Source of the DNA: Arthrobacter terrae
GTDB taxonomy: Bacteria > Actinomycetota > Actinomycetes > Actinomycetales > Micrococcaceae
Assembly (NCBI RefSeq): GCF_015708085.1
Contig: NZ_JADNYM010000001.1
Location: 1-64,000, forward strand
Reading direction: 5' to 3'
Length of the DNA: 64,000 nucleotides
Both the position numbers and the translations under genes were made by a program. Shown piece by piece: positions 25,430 through 35,403 of the stretch. Under the pieces are notes generated by a model, which worked only from the letters and a program-made list of their open reading frames with translations, made no database searches and was not told where the DNA came from. Numbering within the stretch: position 1 is the stretch's first letter; each line of letters starts with the position of its first letter.

Positions 25430-25871
25430 AATCCTCTCTCACGGCGCCCGCCGGGGTATCGGATCGGCGTCAAAGCGCATAAATTCCCGGCCGCGAATGG
25501 CCTGATGTCTGCGCCCGTCGGTCGCCGGGCGGGCAAGGAAGAATGCTGAAAAGGCATGGCTCGTGTGGTAAGTGAGGCGCCGTTATCCAAGGGGCAAGCA
25601 TCCTAACCTGCGGACATAAGCTATTCGATGCAAAGAGGGTGGTTGGATGGGCCATCCTTGGGACTGGAGGGCTCCCTGTGAAGAGCGGGAGCCCGTCATC
25701 AACCGAAGAAAGAACGGTCATACCTCTATTGTCCGGGAGCATGCCGTGTGGACATCGCCGCCAAGAACCCTCCTTTGCCGAGCAGACGGACCACCAATCG
25801 CGACAAGCAGGCACTGCGTCAGTCCTGGTCGCCTTGGGCGCGACAGACCCTGAAAGGGATCGTCCTTCGCC
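25430..25871. other. Region with no recognised gene
   Basis: Several short frames exist on both strands, but none has a supported start, a recognisable domain or consistent codon use. No RNA structure or transposon end was noticed. Confidence 0.5.
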
Positions 25872-26066
25872 TTAGGTGCCGTCGCCGTCGTCGTCGTCGG
25901 ACTCTTTCGCCTTATGCTCGCTCTCGCGCAGATGGCGCTCAAGCTTCTCTTCCGCATCCTCGCGCCGCTGCGCTACCGCGCGGATTTCCGCGGTAGACAG
26001 CGAATGCTGCTCCGTGTTCGTCCGCTCTCCGTTACCCGTCCGCCGCGAATGCTGATCCTTGCTCAT
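25872..26066 (-). CDS. Small charged hypothetical protein, 64 residues
   Basis: Starting at the ATG at 26066 the protein is strongly charged with a likely coiled-coil helix (STAEIRAVAQRREDAEEKLE) and ends in an acidic run (ESDDDDGDGT) encoded by GTC repeats on the plus strand. A longer in-frame start at 26309 would overlap the divergent LssY-like gene. It resembles the small soluble proteins seen near stress genes in actinobacteria, but I cannot name a family. The ribosome-binding site is weak. Confidence 0.45.
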   Translation of the reverse strand: MSKDQHSRRTGNGERTNTEQHSLSTAEIRAVAQRREDAEEKLERHLRESEHKAKESDDDDGDGT

Positions 26067-26163
26067 GCCAGCATGATCCCACGTCCGGATCCAAGAAGAA
26101 AAGGGGCCGACGCACTGGTCTGCTGCAGAGTCGTCAACCAAGTCCGGCTTCTCCTGTGCAGTA

Positions 26164-26772
26164 TTGGGCGACAGAGGCCATACTGGGGCTCTGGACGCCC
26201 GGCCCAAGGCTACCTCGTGGAAAGACACGGGCTTGTCCCCTCGGTGGTACCGGCGGGCCGCCAGCACTGTGGTGCTGACCGGACAGCGAATTTTCTTTCT
26301 CGTCAGCACATTGCTGGTCGGCTGGGGCGTCTATGTCCTGCTGTTGAAAGAGATCGACGACGGTGGCCGACAGCCTTGGGCGTTCCTGCTGATTTGGGTG
26401 CTGGCCTCCTACATCCTGCTGCCGGGGCTAAACCGCGTTTTGACGCGTATTTACGTCCCAAACCATCTTTTTGGCAGGACACGTACGGTGGACGGGCTGC
26501 TCGGTGATCCGGTGAACCTGGCCGTGATTGGATCTGCCGAGTCGCTGCGGGACACCATGCTGACGGCCGGCTGGACTGCGGCCGATCCGGTTACTTTCCG
26601 AAGCTCCTGGCATATTGTCGAGGCGTCCCTCCTGCGGCGAAGCTGTCCGTCGGCCCCCGTCAGCCCACTCTTCGTGTTCGGTCAGCGGCAACTCCTGGCC
26701 TTCGAGCAGGAGTTGTCCGGCAACCCGGTGCAGCGCCATCACGTGCGTTTTTGGTGCTGCCCGCCAGGGTGA
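26164..26772 (+). CDS. LssY-like C-terminal-domain membrane protein, 3' truncated
   Basis: The 202-residue product has an N-terminal amphipathic segment (WYRRAASTVVLTGQRIFFLV), two membrane helices (STLLVGWGVYVLLL; WAFLLIWVLASYILLPG), then the LssY-C hallmark GDPVNLAVIGSAESLRDTML with SSWHIVEASLLRRS and SPLFVFGQRQLLAFEQEL. LssY relatives continue well past HHVRFW with a glycine-rich catalytic-like region. Here the frame ends at TGA right after FWCCPPG, and no frame downstream restores the missing part. The start is a TTG at 26164, not strongly supported. It is probably a truncated, non-functional copy. It converges on the SulP gene. Confidence 0.68.
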   Translation: MGDRGHTGALDARPKATSWKDTGLSPRWYRRAASTVVLTGQRIFFLVSTLLVGWGVYVLLLKEIDDGGRQPWAFLLIWVLASYILLPGLNRVLTRIYVPNHLFGRTRTVDGLLGDPVNLAVIGSAESLRDTMLTAGWTAADPVTFRSSWHIVEASLLRRSCPSAPVSPLFVFGQRQLLAFEQELSGNPVQRHHVRFWCCPPG

Positions 26773-26886
26773 AGGCTATTGGGGGCTTCATTCGGCTCGA
26801 TCGCAAGCACAAGCACGGGAACGGCCGCCGTCGCGGGTTGCCCATCCCAACCGGAAACGGCGCTGGGCCGATGCAATTAGGCGCCG

Positions 26887-28389
26887 TTATGCCCCGAAGC
26901 GCCCCGTCAGCCGACGATGGAACTTCAGGCTGTTCTCATCCAGTCCCTGGAACGTGACGGCAATCCCGTGGCCTCGGTACTTAGTCTCGATAGAATCCAG
27001 AGCCGCGACAGTGGACGCGTCCCAGATCTGTCCGTGCGTGAAGTCAATGCTCACGTCCGCGGGATCGAGGGCATAAGAAAATTGGTCAACGAGATCGTTG
27101 CTGCTCCCGAAGAACAGCGGCCCGCGGACGTCGTACCTCACCGATGCGCCGTCGTCGGCCGGAAACCGTTCGACCCGGACTACATGCGCAATCCTGCGCG
27201 CAAACAACACCATGGCCAGGACGACGCCGACGAGGACACCGATGGCAAGGTTACCAGTCACGACGACGACGATCACCGTCAGAGTCATGACGAGAGTCTC
27301 CGGGACGGGCATCCGCCTGAGCGTTGCCGGTTTGACGCTGTGCCAGTCGACGGTGCTGATTGCGACGATCATCATGACGGCGGCAAGGGCCACCATGGGA
27401 ATCTGTCCCATCAGCGAGCTCAACCCTGTCACGAGGGCCAGCAGGAAAACACCTGCAATGAACGTGGAGATGCGGGTCCTGGCCCCGCCGATCTTTACAT
27501 TGACAATGGTCTGACCGATCATTGCGCAGCCGGCGATGCCGCCGTAGAAACCGGCAGCAATGTTAGACACTCCCAGAGCCCAGGACTCCCGGCCTTTGTG
27601 CGAACGAGTGTCCGTCAGGTCATCGACGAGTTTGGCGGTAAGCAGTGTTTCCATCAGACCGACGAAGGCGATGCTTAGTGCTGTGGGCCAGACGATGTGC
27701 AGGGTTTCCAGATTAAGTGGAACCAGGAAGGGCGTAATGCCTGGCAGGCCTCCGGTTAAGGGGCCTTCGTCGGCAACGTTCGGGACGTTAAGACCGGCGA
27801 TGATGACAATCGCCGTGACCGCGACGATCGCGACCAAAGGTGCCGGCACCGCCGTCGTAATTTTTGGCAGGATCAAGATGATACCCACCGTCAGTGCGAA
27901 CAACGGATAGACCAGCCACGGAACATCGATCAGATGGCGCACCTGTGCAAGGAAGATGAGAATCCCCAACGCGTTGACGAACCCGATCATCACCGACCTT
28001 GGAATGAACCGCATCAACCGCGCCATACCGCATAGACCAAAAAGTATCTGCACGATCCCCGCCAGAATCACGGCAGGCAGAATGTATTCGGCGCCGTGAG
28101 CCTTCACCAGGGGCGCCACAACAAGCGCGACGGAACCAGCTGCGGCGGTAATCACTCCTGGCCTGCCGCCGAGGAATGACATAGTGATGGCCAAAACGAT
28201 CGACGCGACGAGGCTGACGATCGGATCCACTCCGGCAATCACGGAGAACGAGATGACCTCCGGCACCAGCGCCAGCGTAGTGACGATTCCGGCCAAGACT
28301 TCCCTGCTCAGGAACTTAGGTGTCCGAAGGGCTGCCAAGACAGTCGGAACTGCGGGAGACAGCTGCTTGCTTGCCGGTTGTTTGGCCAT
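26887..28389 (-). CDS. SulP-family anion transporter with STAS domain
   Basis: This 500-residue protein is a SulP transporter (sulphate, bicarbonate or dicarboxylate uptake) with about 12 membrane spans and a C-terminal STAS domain. Helix 1 contains VLAGIVTTLALVPEVISFSV, and the signature region GRPGVITAAAGSVALVVAPL follows. The STAS domain starts around residue 400 (ASVRYDVRGPLFFGSSNDLV, DFTHGQIWDASTVAALD). The ATG at 28389 is preferred because it begins a basic leader just before helix 1; upstream in-frame starts would add about 80 atypical residues. It diverges from the remnants of the oxidase operon. Substrate not predictable. Confidence 0.85.
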   Translation of the reverse strand: MAKQPASKQLSPAVPTVLAALRTPKFLSREVLAGIVTTLALVPEVISFSVIAGVDPIVSLVASIVLAITMSFLGGRPGVITAAAGSVALVVAPLVKAHGAEYILPAVILAGIVQILFGLCGMARLMRFIPRSVMIGFVNALGILIFLAQVRHLIDVPWLVYPLFALTVGIILILPKITTAVPAPLVAIVAVTAIVIIAGLNVPNVADEGPLTGGLPGITPFLVPLNLETLHIVWPTALSIAFVGLMETLLTAKLVDDLTDTRSHKGRESWALGVSNIAAGFYGGIAGCAMIGQTIVNVKIGGARTRISTFIAGVFLLALVTGLSSLMGQIPMVALAAVMMIVAISTVDWHSVKPATLRRMPVPETLVMTLTVIVVVVTGNLAIGVLVGVVLAMVLFARRIAHVVRVERFPADDGASVRYDVRGPLFFGSSNDLVDQFSYALDPADVSIDFTHGQIWDASTVAALDSIETKYRGHGIAVTFQGLDENSLKFHRRLTGRFGA

Positions 28390-28656
28390 TGCCAGTGTAA
28401 CTTTCAGGGGTTGGGCTCTCGCGCGGGAACCTGTGATGGACATAGCCAGGCGTTCCGATACCGGGGCCAGCACGACCACACTACTATCCCGGACCCTGAA
28501 GTCGACAGCCGAGCGGGATCCCGGTGCTGCCGTCGCCGCCGTCCACGGAACCACTTCCTGGCGTGAATCTCTTGTCCCGCACTTGGGGTGGGAGTCGGTT
28601 ACGAGAGATCCGACAGCTGCGGAAATTGCCACAATGACCCGGAGGTGCTGCTTTTT

Positions 28657-29192
28657 ATGGAAGCGGATATTACGTTGCAGGTGGACGGCGTAGAACGGTC
28701 GCTCACTGTTGATACGCGCACCACGTTGCTGGATATGCTGCGGGACAGACTGGGCATCATGTCACCGAAAAAAAGCTGTGACCACGGCCAATGCGGGGCA
28801 TGCACGGTCTTGCTCAATGGCAGGGGGCGACGACATGCCTGGCTTTTGCGGTGGCATACGACGGCGCCGAGATCACCACGGCCGAGGGCCTCGCCGACGG
28901 CAAGACGCTGCACCCGGTGCAGCAGGCCTTTTTGGACCAGGACGGATTCCAATGCGGCTATTGCACGCCCGGACAGATCTGTTCCGCGGTCGGCATGCTG
29001 GTGGAAGCCGCAGCCGGCCAGCCAAGCCACGTCACGGCACCAGCCTCTCCCGCAGATAAATCAGCGGAGATTACCCTCAGCGACACGGAAATTCGTGAGC
29101 GGATGAGCGGCAATTTGTGCCGGCGCGGGGCCTACGTCAATATTCTGGCCGCTGTTCGGCACGCGGCGGCCACCTCCGGAGGCCAACCATGA
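28657..29192 (+). pseudogene. Aldehyde oxidase 2Fe-2S subunit (PaoA/YagT-like), frameshifted
   Basis: The product would be the small iron-sulphur subunit of a xanthine-oxidase-type enzyme. The first half has the plant-type 2Fe-2S motif CDHGQCGAC; the second half has the second cluster motif CGYCTPGQICSAVGML and CRRGAYVNIL. The halves lie in different frames, switching near 28820 around a GGGGG run (AGGGGGCGACG). GGAGGTG precedes the ATG at 28657. The stop overlaps the FAD-subunit start by four bases, as in intact operons. A single-base change could restore it, so a sequencing error cannot be excluded, but the neighbours are also damaged. Confidence 0.85.
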
Positions 29193-30000
29193 TCCCCTTC
29201 GACTACCGTCGCGCCGAGGATGCCGATGCCGCCGTCGCTATGGTTTCCGGACATGAGGGCACCGCATACTTGGCCGGCGGCACCAACCTCGTGGACCATA
29301 TGCGATCCCGGCACGGGCTGTTCGGCGCTGGAGGGGTACACGCGGTAGCACGCAATTTTGGGCGCTTCTGAGGATTGCGTGGCAGTTCATCCCTCGGATA
29401 TGGCGGTGGCGATGGCGGCGTTGGATGCGACAGTGGTGGTCCGGCACGCCGGCGGCGAACGTCCTGATTCCGGTGGTGGACTTCCATCGGCTTCCCGGTA
29501 CCGAGCCCGCCCGCGACACGGTTCTGGAACACGGCGACTTAATTACCGCCGTCGAACTTCCGGCGCCCGCCTCCGGGCAGCGGTCCGCCTCCCGAAAGGT
29601 CAGGGACCGCGCGTCCTATGCGTTCGCATTGGTGTCGGTGGCGGCTATCCTGGACCTGGAGTTGCCGGATCAGGAGGACGACGGCGGCACAGCCAGTCGC
29701 GGCGGCACAGCCAGTCGCGGCGGCACAGCCAGTCGCGGCGGCACAGCCAGTCGCGGCGGCCCTCCGCTGATCATCAAGGACATTCGGCTGGCGCTCGGCG
29801 GCGTGGCACACAAGCCGTGGCGTGCGGCGCGGGCCGAAGAAGCTCTGCGGGGCGCACCGGCAACGGAGGAAAATTTCCGCCATGCTGTGGACGCAGAACT
29901 CGCCTCAGCGCAGGCCCTGCGGGATAACGCCTTCAAAATCCCGATGGCAGGAAATACGGTTGTGGCCCTCCTGCGCGACCTGACGTCTGCGTTCATCGCG
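29189..30000 (+). pseudogene. Aldehyde oxidase FAD subunit (PaoB/YagS-like), deleted and frameshifted
   Basis: The start (MIPFDYRRAEDADAAVAMVS, AGGTNLVDHMR) is the FAD-binding domain of YagS-like subunits. The next roughly 100 residues that normally follow are missing. Another frame then gives GCSALEGYTR, an in-frame TAG, and HAILGASEDCVAVHPSDMAV, and a third frame gives IPVVDFHRLPGTEPARDTVL to MAGNTVVALLRDLTS. There is thus a large internal deletion, at least two frameshifts and a stop codon. An 18-bp repeat in four copies expands the middle. No functional product is expected. Confidence 0.85.
29683..29754. repeat. Four perfect 18-bp tandem repeats in the FAD-subunit pseudogene
   Basis: GGCGGCACAGCCAGTCGC is repeated four times exactly (29683-29754), encoding GTASRG. 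The unit is a multiple of three and falls in a loop region of the subunit, so the expansion probably arose by slippage after or during decay. Confidence 0.97.
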
Positions 30001-30004
30001 GGCC

Positions 30005-32062
30005 ATTGGCACCGGGCTCCAGCGCCTGGACGGCGCCGCCAAGGTCCGCGGTACCGCACCCTACGCGTACGAGCAACCGGTGGACAACCCGCTGTACCTG
30101 CACCCCATTCAGGCCACGATCGCGTTAGGCAGGATCCTGGCCATTGGTTGCGGGGCGGCACAGGCGTGCGAGGGCGTGATGACCGTGTTGACCCATTTCA
30201 ACGCACCCAAATCAGCAGACACGGCTGATGCGGAGCTCGCCATCCTGCAGGACGCGAACGTCGGTTTTCGCGGCCAGTTCATCGGTGCTGTACTGGCCCG
30301 GACGCCCGAGATCGCCCGGGAAGCCGCCGCCCTGGTGCACGTGGAATACGAACCCGAGGAACACGATGCCCGCTTCCGCCCGGACCATCCGGGTCTGTAT
30401 GCACCGGAACAGGTCAACGCCGGCTTCCCCACCGATACCAGCAGCGGTGACGCAGATGCGGCGCTTGCAGATGCCGCCGTCGTCGTCGACCAAACCTATT
30501 CGACGCCGCCGGAACACAACAACCCCATGGAGCCGCACACCACGGTGGCGCAGTGGGTCGGCAGGACCCTCACGCTTTATGACTCCACCCAGGGCGCCCA
30601 CACGGTGCGGCAAACGGGGGCGCCGGTGCTGGGTCTGGACCCGGCCGACGTCCATGTAATTTCTCCCCATGTGGGCGGCGGCTTCGGCTCCAAAGGCATG
30701 CCGCACGCCCACGTCGTGCTCGCTGCGCCGGCGGCAAAATGCAGCAATGGCCGCCCGGTGAAATTTGCCCTTACCCGGCAGCAGATGTTTTCGCTGGCCG
30801 GTTACCGCACGCCGACAATTGCGCGGGTGCGCTTGGCGGCCGACGACGGCGGGAAGCTAAGCGCTGTCGTTGTCGATGTAGTGGAACAAACATCCAAGAT
30901 CAGGGAATTTGCCGAACAGACGGCGGTCCCGTCCCGGATGATGTGTGCCGCTCCGAACCGGCGCACCACGCACCGTTTGGCGCCGCTGGATATTCCTGTC
31001 CCCTCGTGGATGCGCGCTCCCGGGGAATGCCCGCACATGTTCGGCCCGGAAGTGGCGATGGATGAGCTTGCGCAGGCGTGCGGAGTCGATCCCATTGAAC
31101 TTCGGATCCGCAATGAACCCGGGATTGATCCGGAATCGGGGAATCGGTTCGGGAGCCGGCATCTGATCAATTATCTGCGCGCAGGGGCCGGGCGATTCGG
31201 CTGGGAGCAGCGGAATCCACGGCCACGGGCCCGGACGGACAAGGACTGGCTCATCGGCATGGGCGTAGCCGCCTCCACCTATCCGTTTCGGCGGCAGCCG
31301 GCCAACGCAGCGAGCGTCGCTTTCGGCAACGACGGTATCTATACTGTCCAGATCGGAGCAGCGGACATCGGCACCGGTACTTGGACGGTTCAAACGCAGA
31401 TCGCCGCCGATGCCTTGCAGGTCCCGGTGGAACGAATCCATCTTGAGATCGGCGACACGGCACTTCCGCAAGCCTCGGTGGCCGGCGGATCCACCGGCAC
31501 GGCGAGCTGGGGCGCGGCTATTTTGGCGGTAGCCGGAGCCTTCCGGGCTCAATTCGGTTCCAATCCGGTGCGCGGTGCCCGGGCGCAAGCTCAGGGTTCG
31601 GCCAATCCCGACCAGGAAAAGTTCGCGCTGCATTCCTTCGGCGCCCAGTTCGCGCAAGTACGGATCAATGCCGATACCGGCGAGATCCGGGTGTCACGAA
31701 TGCTGGGGGTGTTTTCCGCCGGGCGCATTATTAATCCGCGGACCGCCCGGTCCCGGTTCATCGGGGGGATGACCATGGGCATCGGTATGGCCCTGCATGA
31801 AAACAGCGTGATGGACCCGCGGTTTGGGATTATTGTCAACCACGACTTTGCCGAATACCACATTCCCACCAACGCGGACATTGAGGATGCGGATGCCATC
31901 TGGCTGGAGGACCACGATGAACATGCCGGTCCGCTCGGTGCCCGCGGGATCGGGGAAATCGGAATTGTAGGCGCTGCCGCGGCGATAGCCAACGCTGCAT
32001 ACAATGCCACCGGTCTGCGCATCCGGGATCTGCCGCTCACTGCCGACAAGTTCCTTTTCTGA
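30005..32062 (+). pseudogene. Aldehyde oxidase molybdopterin subunit (PaoC/YagR-like), start lost
   Basis: The frame is open to 32062 and encodes nearly the whole catalytic subunit: IGTGLQRLDGAAKVRGTAPY, then VGGGFGSKG, SWMRAPGECP, AADIGTGTW, SVAGGSTGT and the active-site glutamate in GARGIGEIGIV. No acceptable start codon precedes the conserved N-terminus; a TGA lies in frame upstream of 30005, and the FAD subunit runs in from another frame, so the intergenic start has been deleted. A GTG at 30080 could start a shortened protein. A further short deletion seems present around residue 475 (FRAQFGSNPVRGARA). Without its partners and with a lost start it is most likely inactive. Confidence 0.75.
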
Positions 32063-32139
32063 CCCCTGGGAGGCCCGCGATGGGACCGATTTTGCGGTTT
32101 TGGCCCCACCGCCGGCACTCCAGATCAGAATGGAGCGGA

Positions 32140-33108
32140 TTATTGGAGGTCCGGGTAGGGGTTGATCCCCCAGGTCGCGGTGTGGCTTTCGCCCGGTTCC
32201 AGTGTAATTAGCCCGTGCCCGGAGTTGAAGGCGTTTGGCGCACAGGTCATCGGCTCGACTCCCAGGCCGGTGCGGCGGCGGGCGGGCTGAGGCAGGGTAT
32301 CCCCGGTGAAGATTTCCAGATACGAATAAGCCTCGTCCACCCACAATTCCACCCCCGCGGCGCGATCGGGCGCGAGCATGCGCACTCGGGCACGGCCGTC
32401 TTCGCCGCGATGCAGATCCGTGTACGCCACGTCGATCTGCCTCTCCCCCACGACCTGTTCGCTGCGCAGGTCATAATGCGTCCCGTCCACCGGTTTGCTG
32501 CCGGTGGGAATCCCCAGCTCATCCACCGGCAGGTAGATGGACCCCGGGGCCTGGACAAAGGCGCTGTCAATGTCGGGTGTGCCGACGCTGAGGTATGGAT
32601 GCGCACCCGTTCCGTATGGGCAAGGCTCCGTTCCGACGTTGGTGGCGCTGGTGCGCACGGTCAACCCGTGCTCACCGAGGGAGTAGTCCAGCCGGCAGTC
32701 CAGAACGAAGGGCCAGCCTGGGCAGGCGTGCAGGACGTACCGGAAACTGGCACTGTCCGGATGGTGCTCGACCTGCGTCCAGTTGGCCCATCGGGTCAGC
32801 CCATGGATAGCGCCGTGCTTTTCCGGCTCGGTGAGGTCCAGCTGACGGCTGCTGCCGCGCCAACCGTAGTGGCCGTTGGAGATCCTGTTCGGCCAGGGAA
32901 TGAGCGACTGCCCGCGGGCACCGGTGCACTGCTCGTCCACTTCGTAGCCGTCCAGCACGTGACGCTGCCCAGCAGTGTATGAGCGCAGTGCTCCCCCCAC
33001 CTCGGTGAGGACCACCAGCTGTTCCCCGGCACGGATTTCAAATTGGCTGCCCGACGGCGGCACGGGAACGGGCGCGACACCGTTATTCGGCTTTTCCTGA
33101 GTGTTCAT
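32140..33108 (-). CDS. Aldose 1-epimerase family protein
   Basis: This 322-residue protein has the galactose mutarotase fold. Visible are SLIPWPNRISNGHYGWRG (substrate arginine), HGAIHGLTRWANW (catalytic-type His), GTGAHPYLSVG (second His) and the late glutamate region TLEPGESHTATW. It interconverts alpha and beta hexose anomers. The ATG at 33108 follows GGAAGG; a 33147 start is not supported. It diverges from the MFS gene at 33361 and lies near GH65 and beta-PGM genes, suggesting sugar use. Some relatives act on other phosphosugars; the substrate is not proven. Confidence 0.87.
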   Translation of the reverse strand: MNTQEKPNNGVAPVPVPPSGSQFEIRAGEQLVVLTEVGGALRSYTAGQRHVLDGYEVDEQCTGARGQSLIPWPNRISNGHYGWRGSSRQLDLTEPEKHGAIHGLTRWANWTQVEHHPDSASFRYVLHACPGWPFVLDCRLDYSLGEHGLTVRTSATNVGTEPCPYGTGAHPYLSVGTPDIDSAFVQAPGSIYLPVDELGIPTGSKPVDGTHYDLRSEQVVGERQIDVAYTDLHRGEDGRARVRMLAPDRAAGVELWVDEAYSYLEIFTGDTLPQPARRRTGLGVEPMTCAPNAFNSGHGLITLEPGESHTATWGINPYPDLQ

Positions 33109-33360
33109 CGGTGACCTTCCACAGGGCATGGGGCAAAGATATTTCACACTTTGGCACAGCCATTGCGGGAATCACAACCCCACCTGTCCGCGTGGCCTGC
33201 GCGCCAGGTCCGCCAGTCTTAGCCAGGGCAGAAAGGCCGAAATTTTTTTACGCAGGCCCTGCCGCAATTGATAAGCGGAGAGTAGCCTCAAAACGGATTT
33301 AAGATTTTACCCTTCAGTAGCTAAGCCCGCCGTGTCGGCAGGTGAACTTGAGGAGCTCAT

Positions 33361-34809
33361 ATGGCCAGTGCTGCAGCCACGCAAAACCAGCAACCCGTTG
33401 TGAGTCTGATCCCGGCCAGAATGGACCGGTTGCCGTGGACCAGATTCCACTGGACGGTGGTTCTGGGTCTGGGAGTGTCATGGATCCTGGACGGTCTCGA
33501 AATTGAGCTCGTGGCCTCGGCCGGCTTTCAGAAAACGCTACACATGAGCGCGGAGGAAGTCGCACTGACAGGTACCGTCTACCTCATCGGACAAGTAGTG
33601 GGTGCGCTGGTGTTCGGCCGAATGGCCGACCGGCTCGGACGGAAGCGCTTCTTTATTATCACCTTGGCCATCTACCTGATCGGCAGCGGGGTAGCCGGGC
33701 TTTCGTTCGCCGTATGGTTCCTTTACCTCTTCCGGTTTATTGCAGGGCTGGGCATTGGCGGTGAATACACCGCCATTAATTCCGCCATCGATGAGATCAT
33801 CCCCTCGCACTACCGCGGCCGGGTGGACATCGCCATCAACGGGACCTACTGGGGTGGTGCCGCGCTGGGTGCCTTTGGAAACGTGTTCCTGCTGAACCCG
33901 GATGTTGTTCCGGTGGACTGGGGCTGGCGGATCGGATTCTTTATTGGCCCGGCGCTGGGATTGATCATTATTTATCTGCGCCGGCACATCCCGGAAAGCC
34001 CCCGTTGGCAGCTTATGCATGGACACGCCGACGAAGCGGAACAAAACGTGGACCGGATTGAGGCCGAGGTCCGCGCCGAAGGGCACGATCTGAAGGACGT
34101 TCCGTCGGAACGGGCCATTACGGTAACTCCCACTAAGAGCATTCCCTTCCGGCAAGTCGCTGCCGTGTTCTTGAAGAAGTATCCCCGGCGCACCATGGTT
34201 GCCTTTGTCATGATGGTCACACAGTCGTTTCTCTACAACGCCATTTTCTTCACCTACGCGCTGGTCCTGCAGAATTTTTACGGAACCAGTCCCAGTTCCA
34301 CGCAGTATTTCTTTTTCCCCTTCGCCATCGGGAACCTGATTGGCCCACTCGTTCTCGGCCCGCTTTTTGACACAATCGGCCGGCGGAAAATGATCTTCGG
34401 GACTTATGCGCTGGCGGGCATTGTTCTGGCGTTTTCCGCAGTGCTCTTCAACGCAGGTGCGCTCACCGCCACGACCCAGACCGTGCTGTGGTGCATTTGC
34501 TTCTTCTTCGCCTCCGCCGGTGCCTCAGCAGCGTACCTGACGGTGAGTGAGAACTTCCCGCAGGAGCTGCGCGGGCAGGCAATCTCGTATTTCTTCGCCA
34601 TCGGACAAATTGCAGGAGCCATCGCGCCCGCCATCTTCGGCGCTTTGATCGGCGATGGCAGCAGCCGTGAACCATTAACCATCGGCTACTTCTTCGGTGC
34701 CGGCATGATGGTTTTTGGTGGCCTCATCGCCTTGTTCTTTGCCTTTGACTCCGAGCGGAAATCGCTCGAGGACATCTCCGATCCGCTCTCGAAAGTGTCA
34801 GCACCATGA
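33361..34809 (+). CDS. MFS transporter, sugar/acid-type (12 helices)
   Basis: This 482-residue transporter has the sugar-porter-like motif A GRMADRLGRKRFFIITLAIY, the amphipathic segment RFIAGLGIGGEYTAINSAID, and PESPRWQLMHG after helix 6. Helix 7 onwards contains motif repeats (FDTIGRRKMIFGTYALAG) and SENFPQELRGQAISYFFAIG. Similarity is to the AAHS/sialate or sugar-acid groups rather than the drug exporters. GAGGAG is six bases before the ATG. The next gene, a universal stress protein, overlaps by four bases and is coupled. It may import a disaccharide used by the adjacent GH65 module or an unrelated organic acid. Confidence 0.88.
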   Translation: MASAAATQNQQPVVSLIPARMDRLPWTRFHWTVVLGLGVSWILDGLEIELVASAGFQKTLHMSAEEVALTGTVYLIGQVVGALVFGRMADRLGRKRFFIITLAIYLIGSGVAGLSFAVWFLYLFRFIAGLGIGGEYTAINSAIDEIIPSHYRGRVDIAINGTYWGGAALGAFGNVFLLNPDVVPVDWGWRIGFFIGPALGLIIIYLRRHIPESPRWQLMHGHADEAEQNVDRIEAEVRAEGHDLKDVPSERAITVTPTKSIPFRQVAAVFLKKYPRRTMVAFVMMVTQSFLYNAIFFTYALVLQNFYGTSPSSTQYFFFPFAIGNLIGPLVLGPLFDTIGRRKMIFGTYALAGIVLAFSAVLFNAGALTATTQTVLWCICFFFASAGASAAYLTVSENFPQELRGQAISYFFAIGQIAGAIAPAIFGALIGDGSSREPLTIGYFFGAGMMVFGGLIALFFAFDSERKSLEDISDPLSKVSAP

Positions 34810-35381
34810 CGGGTGATCAGAAAAAAACCGGCGAGGTCGTTGTGGTTGGGGTCAGCCCCACCAGCGGCTCCAGAGCAGCCCTCGAATGGGGAGCCGACGA
34901 AGCCCGACAGCGTTCCGCGGAGCTGTTTGCCGTCAGTGCGTGGCGCGTGCCCCGTCCACCCATGGCGGCCGGGACCCGTCCACCGCTGATCACCGCTGTG
35001 CCCGACGCCGATTTTACCGCGGCGGAAGAGAAATTACGCGAGCACGTACGTGCGGTCCTGGGCGACGAGGCTAGCATCACCTGCCGGCTGATCCACGGTA
35101 CCGCGCTCAACGTGCTGCTAAGCGTGTCCAAACAGGCCACGTTGCTGGTGTTGGATGCACCACAGCGCACCGACTTTTCGCAATCGCCACTGCTGGCACA
35201 CCGGCTGGTCTATCAAGCCCAGTGTCCTGTGGTGATCATGCCGCCGGACGTCGCCGATCAGGCCGACACGCCGTTGGTCCGGGGCAGTAAGCGTTTTGGG
35301 ATGAACGTGGCCAAGTCAGCTGCTACAGCAGGCCGCCCGGGGCTGCATCTGCCGCCCGGCAGCGGCGCAGAACCCATCTGA
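34806..35381 (+). CDS. Universal stress protein family
   Basis: This 191-residue protein has one Usp domain (VVVVGVSPTSGSRAALEWGA, EKLREHVRAVLG, ALNVLLSVSKQATLLVLDAP, LAHRLVYQAQCPVVIMP) followed by about 40 extra residues. The ATP-binding G-2X-G-9X-G(S/T) motif is not present (DFSQSPLLAHRLV at that place), so ATP binding is doubtful. It is coupled to the MFS by an ATGA overlap. Usp-transporter pairs suggest regulation of uptake under stress, but this is inference. Confidence 0.83.
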   Translation: MTGDQKKTGEVVVVGVSPTSGSRAALEWGADEARQRSAELFAVSAWRVPRPPMAAGTRPPLITAVPDADFTAAEEKLREHVRAVLGDEASITCRLIHGTALNVLLSVSKQATLLVLDAPQRTDFSQSPLLAHRLVYQAQCPVVIMPPDVADQADTPLVRGSKRFGMNVAKSAATAGRPGLHLPPGSGAEPI

Positions 35382-35403
35382 GGTATGCGTGGCGGGTCCA
35401 CTG

